From the NCBI GenBank assembly GCA_949126835.1, contig OX421506.1, positions 14,790,284 through 14,854,283 on the forward strand: DNA of 64,000 nt, given 5' to 3'. Position 1 is the stretch's first letter, and every line of letters starts with the position of its first letter. Both the position numbers and the translations under genes were made by a program. Positions 1 through 10,003 of the stretch are shown in pieces. Source of the stretch: Anisus vortex (Eukaryota > Mollusca > Gastropoda > Planorbidae). The notes beneath the pieces are model-generated. The model made no database searches. It was not told the DNA's origin and saw only the letters and a program-made list of their open reading frames with translations.

Positions 1-570
1 AATGAAAATAATTGTATATTTGATAAAGCTTTGTTATCTTAGCTTTAAGTAAAAACTATAGTTTGAATTTGAATAAAATAAACAATAACAAACATCTTGT
101 TTAGTAGATCTTGTCTATTACTAAACATGCCTAAAGTTATAAAAAAAAATTGAAGCAAAATGGCCTTCCAAATGCCCCAAGAACAACATCTATAAAATAC
201 TAAATCAATGTGGCGTTAAGTGAGAAGTACTTCAGTTTATTAAATCACAAATAAATCATGTCTAGACAACTGTCAACTATTTCTCTCCAATCTTATAAGT
301 TACAATGTACAAAAGCTAAAGAGTAAAACATGAGAAATTCAACTCACGTTGTCCTGGGATTTATTCAAGTTATTGACTTACAAGCTGGTCTTTCTTAAAT
401 GATTTGGTGCTAACCCATAAATATAACACCATGACGCGGCAGTATGTTGATGTTGAATTATATGATGTAGAATATTATAATATAGGCTTTGTCGCCCTTG
501 AAAGCCATTTAGTAAGGATTATGATGTCAAAACTACGTGCCATCTTCACTTCCGATAGTGACACATCACA
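1..570. other. AT-rich sequence, nothing recognised
   Basis: I see no gene, tandem array or recognisable mobile-element end here. The short open frame at 404-628 has no family resemblance and runs into the LINE remnant that follows. Confidence 0.5.
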
Positions 571-574
571 GCTC

Positions 575-900
575 TTATCTTACCTTACCTTATCTTATTA
601 TATTGAAGACCAGACGCTCCTTTTATAAAGAAGATTATTGCATTCTACGCTCATCCCATCCGTGGTCCGAGTCTAGTTTTGCATTTTTACTAGTGTCAAG
701 TTACTGGTTTTCCTGGTTTGTTCAGGCAACCCATTCCATGCCCGGATGCTTCTCGGGAAGAAAGAGTAATTATATACATTTGTTCTCGCATATAGGATAT
801 AGAAATGTCTTTTTTGCCCTTATTGCTTATCAGAGCATTACAACAGTTTGTTATTGGGTTGCATTTCTAAATTAGAGTTTAATGCCTTGTGTTTTATTAC
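575..900 (-). mobile_element. 3' end of a LINE (family A), remnant
   Basis: This is one of about ten fragments of the same non-LTR retrotransposon 3' end in the window. The tail (CTTATCTTA-type repeats) lies at the low-coordinate side, so the element points to the minus strand. The best copy (44040-44400) reads as the C-terminus of a LINE reverse-transcriptase ORF, with a motif close to KYSFFPSxIRAWNGLP followed by SFKTLI and a stop. That motif is typical of the last about 50 residues of many LINE ORF2 proteins. This copy keeps the block around 720-760 and is broken by small indels. It is too short to be functional. Confidence 0.7.
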
Positions 901-2023
901 TACTTTACTGTTTCTAGGTTTAGTGATTTGACTATTGGTGTTACTCTTGTCATTGGGAATATTCACTAGTTATAAACCGTGCAGCTCATTTCTGAAATTG
1001 TTCTATTTTTTAAATGTTTTCTTGTTGATGGGTCACATGCACATGATGCATATTCTAGTATAAGCCTAATTAAAGTGAGTTAGCATTTCAGTTTTACATT
1101 CTTATTATATTTGCAAAAGTTCCTTTTTATGAATCCTAATGTTTTGTTTGATTTTTTAATTACTGCATAAATAGGAGGATTCCTGGATAACTTATCATAT
1201 ATTATTACTTCTAAGTATTTCGCTTTGCTAGTTTGAGTTAGTTATTTACCATTTAGTCTGGATTTGTGAGTGCTATTTGACTGTCCGGCCTTATAGGAAT
1301 TTAGAGTTGTTGGGAGCGGCTAACCGTTTGTTCAGAACCTATATTATGGCGATGTGTCTCCAGAGAAGAACTCATTCTCCGAGCCTTTAAGAACTTTATC
1401 TTGGCTCCTGTTTTCACGTAAAGTGAATTGAGGTAGACCTACAGTACAATCTGGTATAGTGATAGCTAAAACTATATTTTTCTTCATTTTTTAGTCTGAT
1501 TGAAGAAGACAAGTCAATTTATTCCAAAGCTGAGACATGCAAGTAGGCCTATATAAAGGGGATGTTAAGACCATTTGTCTAATTGTGGGGACAGTATAAA
1601 ACTAGAAACACATTGTGTTAAATGCTGGCTTATAATTTCAAACCTCGAAAATATTACTAGCTTAGCGGTTGTTAGATTGTAATCAGAAGCGTCTTTTATA
1701 GACTTTTTTTTCAGCAGTCCCAACATTATGTCTTTTACATTGTAAATAGTACAGTGCTCAATTTTATTTGCCATGAAACTGTATGCGTATGACGTACGAG
1801 AAAGATAATTAAAAAAGGAGTGAGCTCCCTTATGTTGCGACGTAGTAGGCCTATGTGTAGAAATGTTTACATTAATCTAAGCTGAGAGAAAAATGTATAT
1901 GTGACGAACAATATTTACGCCACGTTGATATCTTCAAAAGCATTTAAATCTGGCGCATATTTAGTAGGATGAAGAAAATATTACACCACATAACTCTCAT
2001 AATTTTTTTATGTATTTGATGTA
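901..2023. other. AT-rich intergenic sequence
   Basis: The first 50-60 bases may still belong to the LINE above, since the CTAGGTTTAG block recurs near 44040 and 47870. The rest shows no splice-bounded frame, array or TIR. The open frame at 1565-1774 (minus) has no recognisable content. Confidence 0.45.
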
Positions 2024-2034
2024 TAACTTGTGTA

Positions 2035-2302
2035 AATAAAGTAAAGTGCCCTTCGGACCACACTGATCATAGTTTGCTGGTGACGCAGCGTTAACCAGTT
2101 TCTGTGGCTACGGCATACAAGGAGATGTGGCCAGCACAATGTCCAGCCGCCTTTACTTTACCCGCAACTAATGTTATCAGAGCTGGGTAGACTCAGGGGC
2201 ACGCTCAAGTCCTGGGAAAAAATCCCGGCCCAACTAGGATTCGAACCCAGGACCTTCGGATCGCCAGTCGAACGCCTGCCGCTTGGATACCCTGCCCCAT
2301 TG
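2035..2302 (-). mobile_element. tRNA-derived SINE, copy 1
   Basis: On the minus strand this begins with a tRNA-like head containing a B-box GGTTCGAATCC and ends in a TTTAC-type tail. The body shares blocks (GAGCTGGGTAGACTCAGG; CCAGTTTCTGTGGC) with seven other copies in the window. It is flanked by an 11-bp imperfect target-site duplication, TAACTTGTGTA at 2024-2034 and TAAGTTGTGTA at 2303-2313, as expected for LINE-driven retroposition. It has no coding capacity. Confidence 0.8.
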
Positions 2303-2544
2303 TAAGTTGTGTATTATTGCATTTTTATTCTGAGCTTCTAACATGTAAGCTCAGTACAAAATAAAGTATTTCATTTAAAAACATTGTACCATTGAGCAAG
2401 TAAAGCAGCTTTTACTAATCTGTGTCTGACGTGATACAATATGAAACGATTTTTAATGATTTTTGAAAAGGATAACAAAAAAAAATGCTCAAACAAAATC
2501 AATTTTTTTCCCTCAAAATACAGCATTCAGAAAAAATTCTTCAT

Positions 2545-2830
2545 GGATTTTAACAACCGTAATTGTGGAGCTTAGAAATACAACCCAAAGACAATCTGTC
2601 ACAATAATCAGATAAACGATAAAGACAAAAACACTTTTTTTTAACCCTTAAGCGAGAACAAAGACATAAAGTACTCTTTCTTCCCGAGTGGCATCCGTGG
2701 ACTGGAAAAACAACAGGAAAACGCTAACGAAAAATGCAAGACTAGACTCGGACCACGGATGTGCGTAGGACGCAATAGTCTTCTATATAGAAAGAGCGTT
2801 TCTAATATATAACGTACGATAATTTAACCC
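2545..2830 (+). mobile_element. 3' end of LINE family A, remnant
   Basis: Plus-oriented copy of the LINE 3' end seen at 44040-44400. It retains the block for cysteine/serine-DKHKDKN followed by the FFPSGIR-like segment and the 3' stretch with GGACCACGGATG. The element is 5'-truncated and frame-broken. Its 3' side fades into AT-rich DNA near 2825. Confidence 0.65.
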
Positions 2831-3525
2831 TAATATTTTCTAAAAATCACATTTTTTTCTCAACTTCTCACTATTATTAACATATATTTAGAAGCTATTT
2901 GAATATTCTTTTGGTTGAAATTTTCTGGAACAAATATTACTTGCCTGTCAATATATCTGTCTCAACTAGCCTGGTCTGTTGTTGTGTTTTAAACTCCAGC
3001 TATTTTAATCACGTTTCACGTTATAGAGTGCTAGGAAGTCGGCAATTTCATTTGCTTGTTGTTGTTCCTTAGATCACGAACGGTAACTTTTAAGATCTAT
3101 ACGAAAGGACAGGAACTCGAGGGAAGGGAAGCAATCGTTACACGTATAACCAAAGTGAAACGTACAATCAAATTTGGGCAACAGGGTTAATTAGTATAAA
3201 AAATCGTTTTTGTTTCCTTTTTCAAGAATATTATTTTTGAATCTGATATATACACAAATTATGGCTAAGAGTTAAAAATCTTTAAAATATGCACTAGGGT
3301 ATATTATATGCTGTCCAGCCTACAACTATGCTTAACACCTTGTGTGCTAATATTGTCAAGATAAAAACACACATCAAACAGCAAACAATAACAAAACAAC
3401 AATGGTCCACGACTACCTGTTTATAAATGTCTAAAATATCAGTAAGTTATAACGTAGCTCTAGAAATTAACGAAAGGTGTAGAGGCATATATCGTTGTCG
3501 AAATATACTGATGTCAGTATATTAA
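2831..3525. other. AT-rich sequence, nothing recognised
   Basis: No splice-bounded frame, array or transposon terminus was found in this stretch before the minisatellite. Confidence 0.45.
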
Positions 3526-3529
3526 GCTG

Positions 3530-4308
3530 TTGGTTTATGAAGCAGCTAATATATGAAGATATGATGTATGAAGCTGTCGGTATATGAAGCAGCTGGTATA
3601 TGAATATGTGGTATATCAAGCTGCCGGTATATGAAGTTGCCGGTATGTGAAGCTGTGGGTATATCAATAAATTGGTATATGAAGCTGTGGGTTTATCAAT
3701 CAGTTGGTATATGAAGCTGTCGGTATATGAAGCTGTCGGTATATGAAGCTGTCGGTATATGAAGCTGTGAGTATATGAAGCTGTGAGTATATCAATCAGT
3801 TGGTATATGAAGCTGTCGGTCTATGAAGCTGTGGGTATAGCCTATTAATCAGTTGGTATATGAAGCTGTGGGTATATCAATCAATTGGTATATGAAGTTG
3901 TGGGTATACCAATCAGTTGATATATGAAGCTGTCGGTATACAAAGCTGTGGGTATATCAATCAGTTGGTATATGAAGCTGTCGGTATATTAAGCTGTGGG
4001 TATACCAATCAGTTGGTCTGTGAAGCTGTGGGTATATGAAGCAGCTGGTATATGAAGATGTGGTATATGAAGCTGTAGGTATGTGAAGCTGTGGGTATAT
4101 TAATCAATTTCTATATGAAGTTATGGGTATATCAATCAATTGGTACATGAAGCTGTCGGTATATGAAGTTGTGGGTATACCAATCAGTTGATATATGAAG
4201 CTGTCGGTATAAAAAGCTGTGGGTATATCAATCAGTTGGTATATGAAGCTGTCGGTATATTAAGCTGTGGGTATATCAATCAGTTGGTATAAGAAGCTGT
4301 CGGTATAT
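3530..4308. repeat. Minisatellite, 16/32-bp units
   Basis: About 780 bp of tandem repeats built from two related half-units, GGTATATGAAGCTGTC and GGGTATATCAATCAGTT. They alternate irregularly, giving 16-bp and about 32-bp periods. Units are divergent (transitions, single-base indels), which argues for an old array. The minus-strand open frame at 3467-3667 is a by-product of the repeat. Confidence 0.85.
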
Positions 4309-4799
4309 TTTGCTTTGTGTATATGTTTCGGCCAGTAGAAATTGATATCGGCAAATTAAAATAAAGCATGTCTAATGACCGTACACCACACCATATTTAC
4401 TTCTCCATACTTTGCATAACGTCAATATTGACATTCTCATTAGTCACATAATCTGATTTTATCCCTAGACCGCCAATACTTCACTGTCGGTATGGTGAGA
4501 TTACATTGAAAACGTCTTCGCCTAGTTTTAACCTCTAACCTCTCTAGTAATGACACTGAAAATCCCAAGATATTTTGACTACCAGTAAGATAATAGAATA
4601 TTAGGTCTATGCCTTCAAGGGCGTAGGCTGATTTTAAAAAAATAGAAATTTAGCACATGATCTACAAGGATGATGTTAATGTAGGATATATGATCTAACA
4701 ATGGTTTTAAGATAGGAAACGATCAAGCTTTTAATATATTTAGATATAATATAGGCCCTACAACAATTTTGTTAATGTCGGGTATTTGAAGCAAAAATT

Positions 4800-5560
4800 A
4801 TTTTAATATCATATATATATATAAATCTCAAAAGGAATATGTATGTATGTGGCTGGCTGGCTGGCTGGGTATGTACATACCGCATAATCTTTTTAAATAC
4901 TGGACATAAAAACGTGAAATTTGCTACAAATATTCTTTGCGTTACGGCGGTGAACACTGTCAAGGTTTAAAAAAAATTAAAATGACCGCAGTGGTCAGTT
5001 TGGTCAAAAAACGCGAAAAAAACACAACTTTTGATTCACATTGTCTTTGCCAGTACAACTTTTTATAGTTTTTCGTCACAAAGTTTGAAAAAAAAGGATG
5101 CGCTGAGATTATTTTTATGACGTCATCAAAGTTTGCGCATGGATTTTATAGCAATGAAGGGACATTTTTCATTCATGTTTAAATTGACGTCATCAAACTA
5201 TGTGCATGGATTTTATTATCTCAACTCAATGACGGGAACAAATTTTCTTCATATTTAAATTGTCTACGTGCCGTAAACAACATGAAATTCTTTACACTAC
5301 CAATACTGTAGTTGATTTTCTTAATCTATCACTACTTTAATACTTTACACTGTGAATACATGACTTAAAGCTAATTAATAATTTAAAACTTTAAGCAAAT
5401 AGATTTAGCATTTTTTTTCTGTTTCGGGAAGTAATACCGACGCATTACTAAGCTTATTTAAACGCAGTGGTCCTGGTTACACTCTATATTTAAGCTTATA
5501 ATTATATGGCGTCATCAAATTTTGCGTATTTATGCGTTTAAGAAGGGAACAACATTTTGT
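4800..5560. repeat. Dispersed repeat with GACGTCATCAAA motifs
   Basis: Begins with a short TA run and a GGCTGGCTGGCTGG run near 4850. It contains three related segments around GACGTCATCAAA followed by TTTGCGCATGG or similar (about 5118, 5186, 5510). The segment AAAAAAGGATGCGC near 5095 recurs near 28810 in a TIR element, suggesting a shared repeat family. No coding content was recognised. Confidence 0.4.
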
Positions 5561-5731
5561 TTTAATTTGCGTCGTAATTTGTAGAATGCAATATTTAAAT
5601 GGTTTAAGTAAAAAAATTAAGTTACCGGAAAATACTTTATCCCCGCTTAAGACAATTGCTTATAACTCCATGGGTTATTTTATCCAGTTCCGAGAACTGG
5701 GCACCTTTAGGCTTATCGCCTTGGTAACGGC

Positions 5732-6168
5732 CATTGTTTTAATTACCGGGCAATGTTTAAATTACCGGGCAATGTTTATAATACCGGGCAATGTTTAAAT
5801 TACCGGGCATTGTTGAAATTACCGGGCAATGTTTATAATACCGGACAATGTTTAAATTACCGGGCAATGTTTAAATTACCGGGCAATGTTTATAATACCG
5901 GGCAATGTTTATAATACCGGGCAATGTTTAAATTACCGGGCAATGTTTAAATTACCGGGCAATGTTTATAATAACGGGCAATGTTTATAATACCGGGCAA
6001 TGTTTAAATTACCGGGCAATGTTTAAATTACCGGGCAATGTTTAAATTACCGGGCAATGTTTATAATACCGGGCAATGTTTATAATACCGGGCAATGTTT
6101 AAATTACCGGGCAATGTTTAAATTACCGGGCAATGTTTAATTTGCCGGGCAATGTTCAAATTGCCGGA
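5732..6168. repeat. Minisatellite, 18-bp unit
   Basis: About 24 tandem copies of AATTACCGGGCAATGTTT. The main alternation is between AAATTACC and ATAATACC at the unit junction. Because 18 is a multiple of 3, frames stay open across it; the frame at 5532-5798 ends inside it and is not credited. The array sits between two direct copies of a GTTTTAATTTGCGTCGTAAT block (about 5558 and 6446). Confidence 0.9.
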
Positions 6169-6670
6169 ACTAAATTTTTTAAGTTTTAATTCGTGTCGTA
6201 TACGTTTTATAAACATTATTTCATAAGGGTTTCATTTGTTATTGTTTTACATGTTGAATAGAAAATTTAATTCTAAGTTTGCTTCAAAAGCAACAATAAA
6301 TAAATAAATAGCAAATAAACAAAAACAACACAACATAGGTCTGCGACTTAATGTTTGTCGTAAAAAAAATATATCAAACAATCATTAAAAAAAAAAAGTA
6401 CTGTCGAATGTTCTTAATCAATGAATAGAACAAAATATATTCATGTTTTAATTTGCGTCGTAATTTATAGCGGGCAATTTTGTAATTGTTATAATGGGTG
6501 ATGAGTAATGATTTTAACGGGTAATTCATGTTGTAGCGGGCAAATAAAATATTACCTCACGTTTAAATTCGTGTCGTAGGTCATGCGGGCAATCTCATTA
6601 TAACTGCCTGAGTAGTTAGAGTGTATGTAAACATAACTTTTAGCCGGTTCGGAGGACCGGGCACATAACG

Positions 6671-7410
6671 GCTTGTACAAAATAAAGAATAAAGGGATAA
6701 TGCATACATTACAAAGTAATTGCATTCATGAAGATACATTCTATAACGTTTGTCTTTTCGCAAGAAAAGATTATTTGCTTGTATTTTCAGTTAAAGAAAA
6801 AAAAAAGATATTTCTAATATGTCATTCTATACAAAGATTTATTAGATCTATATAACAACAGGCGTCATACAAAGTCTATTATTATTAGCAGATGAATAAA
6901 TAAAATAAAACACGACTATATAATTACAACGCAATGCTTATTTTGCAGTCAACGTTATCGAGGCATATTTTTATTTGTTTAATTTTGGCTCTCAATATTT
7001 TATGTGATAAAATTTCTTCTTGACATCTTTCTATCTTAAATTGCATAGACCTATGTGTACTGTAGTAAAAAAAACAACAACACAAATCAAAGCAAAGATA
7101 ACTCCTGCATTTCTTTTCAAGATAACTCTTGCATACCTGTGGTGGAGTAAATGAGCACAAATGACGGCAAATCTCAGTGATTTCGAACAGAACAGCAAAT
7201 TAGCAAAAGTAATAGCTAAGCTAAATGTAATGTAAGGGCAGTAATGTGAGACTCGGTATACACGTACTCAGCTGAAGAACTTTGGGCTTGTTAGTTGACA
7301 AGAAAGTAATAAACAAAGAGAAAACGTCTTCTTCTTCCTTCATACATCTTATGATTGTTGGTTTCTCTTAACTATACATAACACACCATTTTATTTAGTA
7401 TAGTTCACTG
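6671..7410. other. AT-rich sequence, nothing recognised
   Basis: Three short open frames on both strands lack any recognisable domain or splice context. No transposon terminus was seen. Confidence 0.45.
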
Positions 7411-7414
7411 CGCA

Positions 7415-7421
7415 CTATATA

Positions 7422-7469
<48 letters not shown>
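7415..7469. repeat. (TA)n microsatellite
   Basis: A run of alternating TA of about 50 bp, preceded by a short related ACTATATATA stretch. Confidence 0.9.
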
Positions 7470-7471
<2 letters not shown>

Positions 7472-7889
7472 ATTACTTAATATTTATAGGGAAGGTATAT
7501 ATATGTTCATATAGAATAAAGATAAGTGGTTCGTATGCTGATGGCCGATTTTAGACACTGACATCCCTATTCATAAACATCTATTGAAGACATTTGTGAG
7601 CGACTGAAACCTACCATTTTTTTATTACGCCTGAATGGCATTTATTTCATGCCTGAGTATTACCTAAGTTATGAAATAAATAAAATAAATTTACACGGGT
7701 GTATAATACAATACTCACTCAGATAATTTTTTTAAAAAAAATGGTGTTCAACGAGAAAGATCAGAAACCATTTTATTGAGTTTATTTTTACGACTGCAGG
7801 CATTTATTCGGAAAGTTTTTAAAGCAAAATCATAATCTAGGACTACAAATTAAATACCGTATATGTACTTCAGAATCTAAAAATCGCCA

Positions 7890-8210
7890 TACATATACAA
7901 TTCTGCATTTTCCTGACATTGTATGCTTTATTATAAGTGATAGAGCACTCCAAGCACTCCAAGCACTCCAAGCACTCCAGGCACTCCAAGCACTCCAAGC
8001 ACTCCAAGCACTCCAAGCACTCCAAGCACTCCAAGCACTCCAAGCACTCCAAGCACTCCAAGCACTCCAAGCACTCCAAGCACTCCAAGCACTCCAAGCA
8101 CTCCAAGCACTCCAAGCACTCCAAGCATATATTGCTCCGTGGCTTGGTTCATAGTTAACCATTTCTTCTAGTCAGAACTATTTATCTCATTTTGTTAATT
8201 ATTTCCAATC
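7890..8210. repeat. Dispersed segment containing the 9-bp array, copy 1
   Basis: The flanks of the 9-bp array match 15085-15226: CTGCATTTTCCTGA on the left and GTTAACCATTTCTTCTAGTC on the right. The two copies therefore derive from one repeat. Only this copy carries an expanded array in the middle. Confidence 0.75.
7944..8127. repeat. Minisatellite, 9-bp unit AGCACTCCA
   Basis: About 20 near-perfect copies of AGCACTCCA, with one AGGCACTCC variant near 7980. As 9 bp is three codons, several frames on both strands stay open and give repetitive peptides (SKH on plus; ECL, AWS or GVL on minus). None is likely to be a real protein. High copy identity implies recent expansion. Confidence 0.95.
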
Positions 8211-8400
8211 ATCATCATCATCAATACCATGACTGTTAAGATCGTTGGGGGGAGCAAATGAACACTTCGGCAGTCAACTTTCTCCACTTTTGCCTATCGT
8301 GTGCGGTTGTCAACTGCAGCCCTGTCCAATCCTTGACATTGTCGAACCAGCGTCTCCGCTGACGGCCTCTCCTACGTCCACCGTCCAATAATGTTTATCA
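8211..8400 (-). pseudogene. RTE-like LINE 3' end fragment
   Basis: On the minus strand the sequence reads GGRRRGRQRRRWFDNVKDW, then TGLQL, DRQKWRKLTAEV and a stop, followed by a (GATGAT)n tail. This is the C-terminal end typical of RTE-like endonuclease/reverse-transcriptase proteins, and it resembles the plus-strand copy at 31988-32401. Only the last about 60 residues remain, so this is a 5'-truncated dead copy. Confidence 0.7.
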
Positions 8401-8879
8401 AACTTATATTTTTCTACAGGGCTTTTTGTATACTTCCACATCTTGACCGACTAAATTTATATACTAACAAATTTATTATAAGTCACATATTGTGACCGTT
8501 TATTTTTTAGATAGTTATATCTGATGCATGGATCCCAAAGTAGATCACATTTTAAGCTGAATACACTAAAACAACTGCCGTCTTGTAGTAAATAAGAATC
8601 GAATGTTTAATCAATAAGAACAATCTGCTAACGTTTCTACAGCATTAACTAAAAAAATCGTAACAGATTCAAGAGCCTAGTCTAAACACGTCTTGTCGCT
8701 TCCAAAGTCTAAGGTCGTCTAACGTTTCTGCAATCTCTATGCGACTCGCGCGTCATCGTTTTTATCGTTCTGCATCACACGTTTATTTAATAAATGTACA
8801 CCGTGTTACAGATTTTTAAAAAAATGCGTCTTACTAAAACCACAAGATATATTTTAAATTCTAACACATTATGTCATAT
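8401..8879. other. AT-rich sequence, nothing recognised
   Basis: No coding or repeat structure was identified. Confidence 0.4.
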
Positions 8880-9245
8880 TATAACAGATAGGAAGTGCTA
8901 CAGAGTAAAGTAGTAATAATACATAAGGGATGACAAGGCATTACACTATAGCATAGAAATACAACAAAATAACAATTTATTACAATGCTCAGATAAACAT
9001 AAGGACAAAAACAGTTTCCTTATCCCTTATGCGAGAACAAAAGCATATAAGTACTCATTCTTTCCGAGTGGCATCCGGAGCGTGGAATGGGTTTCCTGGA
9101 CAAACCAGTAAAACCAGTTACCTAACCCTCATTGAAAAACAATAATCAAAATGCAAGACTAGACTGAAACCACGAATAAGCTTAGGACGCAATAATTTTC
9201 TTTATATAAGAAGCGTCACTAACATAATATAATAAGATAACACAG
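8880..9245 (+). mobile_element. 3' end of LINE family A, remnant
   Basis: A longer plus-oriented copy starting with the ACAGAGTAAAGTAGTAATAATACATAAGG block. It continues through the DKHKDKN-encoding segment and the TTTCCGAGTGGCATCCGG block, and ends in the AATAAGATAACA tail near 9240. Frameshifts and substitutions break the reading frame. Confidence 0.7.
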
Positions 9246-9600
9246 GTTTCGAAATACTAGACATCTATGCTAGAGATTTGTAGTTAAGCTCAAGATAAAT
9301 TATCACAAAATGTTCGCCTTGGGTAAAGTATACAGTTATAGGTCCGTCGCTAGTAGATCTGTGATAGTCTAAACTAGATTTTGAATTTTTCTTTTTCTTT
9401 TTTTTTTTTTTTTTGTTGCCTCTCGGTAATAGTGATTTCGTGGCCCGACGGTAGAATACAGTAAATTCCATACAGACATAAACAGTATATTTAGTGACTC
9501 CCCTATAGGATTGATGCACATTGGTATTTTACGGCCTATACCACGAGCTACTGTATTGTTACATATAATAGCGCCCAGAGCTCTCTCTCTCAACGCGAGT
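9246..9600. other. AT-rich spacer with a T/A-rich run
   Basis: Contains a pyrimidine-rich run at about 9388-9415, read as lysine codons on the minus strand, and no recognisable gene. The LINE that follows is 5'-truncated near 9600, so part of this may be its flank. Confidence 0.4.
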
Positions 9601-9601
9601 T

Positions 9602-10003
9602 TTGTGGGAGGTACTCAGCTTAGACTATTCTAGGAATCCACTCAAAGCTGCTAAACGTATACGACGTCCTGTGGACAGAATGTATAAAAAGACTGGACTT
9701 ACAGTTCACCGACAGGTTTATGTACATGAAAAAAACAAGGTAAACCGAATGATGAGAGATGCTAAGACTCATTATCTTTGTGTGAAAATCAAAGGAGCTG
9801 ATTCCTCCAGGGAATTGTTCAGGGTAACTGCTGAGATGCTGGGTGGGGCAGGCAACCCAGTACTACCATCTTCCCTTTCTCCTGCTGAGCTCCCTGACAC
9901 TTTCAATAAATTCTTTATTGAGAGGATCGAAAAGATTCGACACGACATGTCGTACCAAAATTCTCAGCTATACAACGATCAAATTTTTCAGGGTTCCTCT
10001 TTG
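9602..10003 (+). pseudogene. CR1/L2-like LINE, ORF2 linker region (5' piece)
   Basis: The frame from 9602 reads RRPVDRMYKKTGLTVHRQVY, then ELPDTFNKFFIERIEKIRHDM. This looks like the segment between the endonuclease and reverse-transcriptase domains of CR1/L2/Jockey-type ORF2 proteins, where 'F..FF..KI..IR' is a usual landmark. The endonuclease domain is missing upstream, so the copy is 5'-truncated. It stops at an insertion with 8-bp target-site duplications. The RT domain resumes after it at 11961, in a different frame, so the copy carries at least one indel besides the insertion. Confidence 0.75.

Noticed and set aside
7830..8162. Open frames of up to 110 codons across the 9-bp array on both strands
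   Set aside because: They exist in several frames at once because 9 is a multiple of 3; no splice or family support.
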